Origin: Spirochaetota bacterium
Lineage (GTDB): Bacteria; Spirochaetota; JAHITG01
Reading direction: 5' to 3'
Assembly: GCA_018817865.1 (NCBI GenBank)
Contig: JAHITG010000314.1
Span: 1 to 17,969 of the forward strand
DNA: 17,969 bases
Below are positions 14,258 to 17,969 of this stretch, one piece after another (the first letter of the stretch is position 1; each line of letters begins with the position of its first letter). Under the pieces are notes generated by a model. That model saw only the letters and a program-made list of their open reading frames with translations, was not told the origin of the DNA and searched no databases. The translations under genes and the position numbers were made by a program.

Positions 14258-15271
14258 GTAACGACAAAGGTAAAGAAAAAGATAAAAAAAGAGATAACTG
14301 AAAAAAAGATAAAGAAAAAAGCAGTAAAAAAACCGGTAACTAAAAAACCTTCTAAAGCCATTAAACCGAAAGTAAAAAAAACCACTGCTAAAGAATCTAA
14401 AGCAAAATTAAAAATAAGCTATAAAAGCAAGATCACTGAATCCTTAAATGAAGATATTCTCTCCATTTATTTAAAAGAGATAAACAAGATCCCTCTTTTA
14501 ACCAGGGCGGAAGAAGAAAAATTATCCCGTCTGGCAATGAAAGGTGATGAGGATTCCAAGCAAAAATTGATTCAGGCAAACCTGAGATTTGTGGTAAGTA
14601 TCGCTAAAAAATATCAGGTGAGCGGGATCTCTCTTATAGACCTCATCAACGAAGGGAACCTCGGCCTCATTATCGCTGCTGAAAAATTTGATTACAGAAA
14701 AGGATACCACTTCATCTCCTATGCAGTATGGTGGATACGGCAATCTATCTTAAAAGCGATCGCGGAAAAATCCCGATTGATCAGGCTGCCCCTGAACCGT
14801 TCGACTGACATCAGAAAGATCGAAGAGAGTATCAATAAACTGACCACCAAACTAAAACGCCCTCCTTCCGCTGCAGAGATCGCAGATCAGCTGGACATGG
14901 AAAATGAAGAAGTAAATACACTTTTAAGCGCAACACAGGGATATGTATCGCTGGAAAGCCCCATCGGCAATGACAACACATCTGTCCTCTCTGATATTGT
15001 TTCGGACAGCAGCGCTCCCAAGCCGGAAGATAACGTAATATCATCTTCTCTTCAGCAGAGCCTGAACCAGGCACTGGACTCTTTGTCTGAAACCGAAAGG
15101 ATCGTTATTAACCTGAGATACGGCCTGAACAACAACAAAAAGATGTCCCTGGAAAAGATCGGACAGAAATTCGGATTATCCAAAGAGCGTATCCGTCAGA
15201 TCGAAAAGAAAGCCATTAAACGGCTGCGCCATCCGGCGAGAAGTCAGAAGATCAAACATTTCCTCTCTTAA
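14255..15271 (+). CDS. RpoD-like sigma-70 factor with a lysine-rich N-terminus
   Basis: This 338-aa protein has region 1.2 (about 62-95, IYLKEINKIPLLTRAEEEKL), region 2 (about 100-172, LRFVVSIAKKY, DLINEGNLGL, SYAVWWIRQSIL), region 3 (about 175-255) and region 4 (about 265-330, YGLNNNKKMSLEKIGQKFG and SKERIRQIEKKAIKRLR). The motifs are those of a housekeeping or closely related group-2 sigma factor. RLPLNR after region 2 recalls RpoD of FCB-group bacteria. Region 1.1 is missing; residues 1-60 instead carry 26 lysines with Thr/Ala/Pro, like a histone-H1 tail. Whether this is the primary sigma (rpoD) or a group-2 paralogue cannot be settled without the genome, so no symbol is given. Confidence 0.93.
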   Translation: MVTTKVKKKIKKEITEKKIKKKAVKKPVTKKPSKAIKPKVKKTTAKESKAKLKISYKSKITESLNEDILSIYLKEINKIPLLTRAEEEKLSRLAMKGDEDSKQKLIQANLRFVVSIAKKYQVSGISLIDLINEGNLGLIIAAEKFDYRKGYHFISYAVWWIRQSILKAIAEKSRLIRLPLNRSTDIRKIEESINKLTTKLKRPPSAAEIADQLDMENEEVNTLLSATQGYVSLESPIGNDNTSVLSDIVSDSSAPKPEDNVISSSLQQSLNQALDSLSETERIVINLRYGLNNNKKMSLEKIGQKFGLSKERIRQIEKKAIKRLRHPARSQKIKHFLS

Positions 15272-15291
15272 ATAAATAAAACTTATTTTTC

Positions 15292-15333
15292 AAGATCATT
15301 CCCGATATCTGCCGTCAATTATCATGATCTTTT
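15292..15333. terminator. Hairpin between convergent sigma and U32 genes
   Basis: AAGATCAT (15292-15299) pairs with ATGATCTT (15324-15331), with a 24-nt loop and then two further T's on the plus strand; on the minus strand it is followed by GAAAAATAAG. It is the only structure in the 74 bp between the two converging genes and may end both, though the stem is short and the loop large. Confidence 0.4.
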
Positions 15334-15345
15334 CAGACCTTCATC

Positions 15346-16554
15346 TTATTTTCCAAGCTTTTTTCTCAGGATACCGTATTCTGAAGCGTCCCCTGTCAGT
15401 TCGATATAGAACCTTTGGTTAATGACACCTCTTTTCACTCTCTTATAATTCTTATCATATAAAGTGAACTTTTTGAGATTATGATTCTTCATATCAGGCA
15501 TGATCAGCTGGATCTTATCACCTTCCTCCAGTTTATTCTTTAAAACAAGTTCAAACAGATCATCTTTTACCCTTCTCTTCAGGTAGCCTAAAAATTCAAA
15601 TTTCCTGATATAACTTCTGTCATGGGTGATAGATCTCTTATCGGATGTATAAAAACCCGTAAAATACGGCCTGTGACTGACAGAATCCAGTTCCCTGAAC
15701 AGGAGATCTCTGTCCATTTTTCTGTGAGCCAGGATAGAGTCAATTGCATTTCTGTAAACCCTGGTTACATTGGCTACATAATAGAGGCTCTTCATCCTTC
15801 CCTCGATCTTGAAGGAATCGATCCGGATACTCATCAATCTCTTTAAAATATCCAGGGTGCAGAGGTCCCTCGAGGAAAGGATGGTGGTCCCTTCTTTGTC
15901 CTCAATGATCGGAAAAAACTCATCTTTTCTTGTCTTCTCGGTTATGTAATAATCCCAGCGGCAGGATTGAGTACAGTCTCCCCGATTTGCATTTCTTCCC
16001 GTCAGATACTCACTCAAAAGACAGCGGCCGGAAAATGCAACACACATGGCCCCGTGAATAAAGTTCTCCAGCTCCAGATCACTCTTCTTCTTTATCTGAC
16101 TGATCTCGTTCAGATCCAGCTCTCTGGCAAGGATCACCCTGGAAGCGTTCAGTTTTTTTAACAGTGAGAGAGCATGAAAATTGGTAATATTCGCCTGGGT
16201 GCTGATGGATATATGAAACGCTTTTTTATAATATTTATTTATAAATTCCAGAGCACCGAGGTCTGAAATAATAAGATTTTTGATCCCTGTCTTCAGCAGT
16301 CTTTCACAGAGAAGCTCAAGCTTCTTAAAATCGGAGTTTCTGAAACTGCTATTTAATGTAAAATAGATCTTTTTATTTAATTCACTGGCAAGTTGTACTG
16401 CTTTTTTAAGTTCTAAAGAAGAAAAATTTCCGGCCCGCTCCCGCAGATTAAAATATTGGCCCCCCAGATAAGCGCTGTCAGCACCATATTGAAAAGCGAA
16501 CAGAAGTTTCTCCATATTTCCTGCCGGTGCAAGCAGTTCAGGTCGGTATTTCAT
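15346..16554 (-). CDS. U32-family protein, probable tRNA 5-hydroxyuridine synthesis (TrhP-like)
   Basis: This 402-aa protein opens with PELLAPAGNMEKLLFAFQYGADSAYLGG, the standard start of peptidase-U32 proteins. It carries the family signature ENFIHGAMCVAFSGRCLLS (163-181), then NANRGDCTQSCRWDYY. Cys171, Cys178, Cys194 and Cys198 are spaced as in members thought to bind an iron-sulfur cluster, with Cys232 nearby. TrhP (YegQ) of this family uses prephenate in 5-hydroxylation of U34 in tRNA, and its length and C-terminal beta-domain fit that subgroup better than the longer RlhA-type (rRNA) members. It is a single gene, convergent with the sigma gene and divergent from the ferredoxin gene. A TTGACA (complement of 16582-16587) may be its -35. 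The Shine-Dalgarno is weak. Confidence 0.88.
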   Translation of the reverse strand: MKYRPELLAPAGNMEKLLFAFQYGADSAYLGGQYFNLRERAGNFSSLELKKAVQLASELNKKIYFTLNSSFRNSDFKKLELLCERLLKTGIKNLIISDLGALEFINKYYKKAFHISISTQANITNFHALSLLKKLNASRVILARELDLNEISQIKKKSDLELENFIHGAMCVAFSGRCLLSEYLTGRNANRGDCTQSCRWDYYITEKTRKDEFFPIIEDKEGTTILSSRDLCTLDILKRLMSIRIDSFKIEGRMKSLYYVANVTRVYRNAIDSILAHRKMDRDLLFRELDSVSHRPYFTGFYTSDKRSITHDRSYIRKFEFLGYLKRRVKDDLFELVLKNKLEEGDKIQLIMPDMKNHNLKKFTLYDKNYKRVKRGVINQRFYIELTGDASEYGILRKKLGK

Positions 16555-16601
16555 CTTTTTAAAATATTAAGATGAAACAGAATGTCAATGGTTAAAATAT
16601 A

Positions 16602-16630
16602 ATTGACAACAACTTTGAAGGGATTATATT
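16602..16630 (+). promoter_or_regulatory. Sigma-70 promoter of the ferredoxin gene
   Basis: TTGACA (16602-16607), a 17-bp spacer and TATATT (16625-16630) form an almost ideal promoter. Only nine bases separate the -10 box from the ATG at 16640, so the mRNA should begin about 2-4 nt before the start codon. Confidence 0.75.
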
Positions 16631-16639
16631 GATGATACA

Positions 16640-16849
16640 ATGTCTTCCATCACGATAAAAAATGATCTCTGTAAAGGATGTGAACTTTGTATCAGTACCT
16701 GTCCGTCAAAATTAATTAAATTATCCAAAAAGTTCAATTCTAAAGGGCTCCATTATGTTGAATTTACGGATCCGGATGGGAAATGTACCGGGTGCACCTT
16801 ATGCGCAGTGATCTGTCCGGATGCTGCCATTGAAGTTAATAAAAAATGA
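16640..16849 (+). CDS. Two-cluster [4Fe-4S] ferredoxin
   Basis: This 69-aa protein has two complete CxxCxxCxxxCP motifs: C11-K-G-C-E-L-C-I-S-T-C-P and C49-T-G-C-T-L-C-A-V-I-C-P. They should hold two [4Fe-4S] clusters for low-potential electron transfer. The size and the spacer of about 27 residues between motifs resemble the free-standing delta subunit (KorD/VorD type) of 2-oxoacid:ferredoxin oxidoreductases, but no alpha/beta subunit genes follow; the next gene encodes a lipoprotein. No Shine-Dalgarno is present at normal distance, in line with the near-leaderless promoter. Confidence 0.93.
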   Translation: MSSITIKNDLCKGCELCISTCPSKLIKLSKKFNSKGLHYVEFTDPDGKCTGCTLCAVICPDAAIEVNKK

Positions 16850-16857
16850 GGACCATT

Positions 16858-17969
16858 ATGAAACATTCCCTAATAAAAACCTTATGTATCACCACTTTAA
16901 CAGTAATTCTATTTATGAACTGCAATCAGGCCCCTTCTTCCCAGAACAGTACTACCGGGTTTACCAATGAAGCCGACCAGGAATACATGCTGTTATCACA
17001 GGAATTTGATAAAAATAACTTTGAGAAGATCATCGGGTTCATTGACAGCTACTTTAAGAAGAACCGTCTGGAGGAAGAAAATCTGAAGTTACTTCTCTTA
17101 AAGACCAAAGCAAAAGAAAAATTATTAAAAAAGCTGAATAATCACCCGAATAAAAAAACTTTTCAGCAGGCAAAAAAATATAATTTCAAAGTAAAAGATG
17201 ACCGGATCATCTATCTTTATGATGAACTCAGTTCGATCTGGAAGGAATTTCCAACCACCACATACGGAAAAGATGCCTTCTTTAAACATATGGAGAGTAC
17301 CACTGATCTGAACAGAAAGTCTGCATCATATGAGACTTTTATTGAACAGGTCAAAGATCCTGAATTAAAGAACAGACTTCAATATGAACTGTCTGAAGTA
17401 TACCTGAATAACCTGATCAGCTTTAAGAGCAAGGATGCAGAGAAACTGAATGAGCTATATATTCGATTAAAGAATTCAGAATACAGTGATAAGATCATCT
17501 TTAATGCATTGATCCTTCAATATAAAGTAACCGGAAACAGAGAGTCGTACAAAGAACAATTAAAGACCTTTCAAAAGATTAAAACCTTTAAAGGGGTCCT
17601 TGCTAATTATCTGTTAGGTGAAAGTGAATTTATTGATAACAATCTTTCAGAAGCAAAAGAGTCCCTGCTTCAAGCTAAAAAGATGTTCAAACATGTAAAG
17701 GGTTCGGAATCTATTCCTCTTCTGATCGCCCAGCTCGAACATCATACCGATAACAGCCTCAACAATCTGAAATCCTCTATAAAAGATAAAATAGACCTCA
17801 TTGAAAAAATAAAGCGCTATCAGGATTCGCTGACCGATAAAAAAATGGCCTTTATTACCGGTGAAAGGGTGCGCGTCCGTAAAGATCCGTCAATTTCGAA
17901 AAAAAATATAATGACGACCTTAAATTATGGAGATAAAGTTACGATAATAAGAAAGAGCGATGAAAAACA
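16858..17969 (+). CDS. Lipoprotein with helical repeat region and C-terminal SH3b domain (cut by window end)
   Basis: The frame is open from ATG at 16858 to the window edge (370 codons, no stop). GAGGA overlapping the ferredoxin stop is its ribosome-binding site, 8 bp between genes. Residues 1-22 form a lipoprotein-like signal (MKHSLIKTLC, hydrophobic run, L-F-M-N-C22), with a loose lipobox. The middle (about 35-325) is helical, with short repeating segments such as LANYLLGESEFIDNNLSEAKESLLQAKKMF that read like TPR-type hairpins. From about residue 331, GERVRVRKDPSISKKNIMTTLNYGDKVTII matches the start of a bacterial SH3b domain, which commonly binds cell-wall material. It is likely a periplasmic envelope protein; its role is unknown. 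Confidence 0.8.
   Translation, partial: MKHSLIKTLCITTLTVILFMNCNQAPSSQNSTTGFTNEADQEYMLLSQEFDKNNFEKIIGFIDSYFKKNRLEEENLKLLLLKTKAKEKLLKKLNNHPNKKTFQQAKKYNFKVKDDRIIYLYDELSSIWKEFPTTTYGKDAFFKHMESTTDLNRKSASYETFIEQVKDPELKNRLQYELSEVYLNNLISFKSKDAEKLNELYIRLKNSEYSDKIIFNALILQYKVTGNRESYKEQLKTFQKIKTFKGVLANYLLGESEFIDNNLSEAKESLLQAKKMFKHVKGSESIPLLIAQLEHHTDNSLNNLKSSIKDKIDLIEKIKRYQDSLTDKKMAFITGERVRVRKDPSISKKNIMTTLNYGDKVTIIRKSDEK

Noticed and set aside
14255..15271. Sigma factor as the client of the RsbW-like protein
   Set aside because: It looks like a housekeeping or group-2 sigma rather than a sigma-B/F/28 type and is 3 kb away on the other strand; nothing in the sequence ties the two.

Overview
The window is low-GC, densely coded DNA from a bacterial chromosome. 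The organism is probably a diderm: two secreted proteins carry lipoprotein-type signal peptides, and one of them looks like a SurA-type periplasmic folding factor. It uses sigma-54 (an NtrC-family activator plus a textbook -24/-12 promoter). Its RpoD-like sigma factor has region 2/3 wording (WWIRQSIL, then RLPLNR) that I associate with FCB-group and allied uncultured phyla. No phylogeny could be run, so the lineage stays open (FCB-like or another poorly sampled diderm phylum; a spirochaete is not excluded). There are no transposases, CRISPR arrays, rRNAs or tRNAs.

Layout. 1-177: the end of a plus-strand gene, perhaps cupin-like. 178-419: a gene-free stretch full of hairpins, including two mutually exclusive long inverted repeats and the terminator of the next operon. 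420-5736 (minus): a LacI-family regulator with its own promoter and a possible operator, then mfd, then a SurA_N-type lipoprotein. 5945-6041 holds nothing I can identify. 6042-11624 (minus) is the regulatory core. One operon runs triple-GAF PP2C phosphatase, RsbW-like kinase, RsbV-like STAS protein, NtrC-type response regulator. Beyond it lies a separate small sigma-54-dependent operon encoding a 190-aa protein with a PilZ-like signature and a 65-aa four-cysteine protein. 11762-15271 (plus): XerD, a cNMP-binding/MshEN-like fusion protein, a membrane-anchored GerMN protein and an RpoD-like sigma factor with a very lysine-rich N-terminus. 15346-16554 (minus): a U32-family tRNA-hydroxylation-type protein. 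16640-17969 (plus): a 2[4Fe-4S] ferredoxin and a lipoprotein with a C-terminal SH3b start, cut by the window edge.

How it may work together. The most interesting unit is 5.9-11.7 kb. The phosphatase, kinase and STAS protein form a complete partner-switching set but lack a sigma-B-type sigma factor. The last gene of the same operon is instead a sigma-54 activator. Directly behind it are a perfect dyad and a degenerate copy 63 bp away, then a consensus sigma-54 promoter driving the PilZ-like/zinc-site pair. The 10-mer TTTTGTAACA inside this dyad also occurs as an inverted pair upstream of the phosphatase promoter and xerD, which suggests a feedback loop. The PilZ-like motif and the MshEN-like motifs in the cNMP protein hint at cyclic-di-GMP signalling, but this is inference. 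Several genes have a -10 box 8-10 nt before the ATG and no Shine-Dalgarno, which suggests leaderless mRNAs alongside ordinary Shine-Dalgarno initiation.
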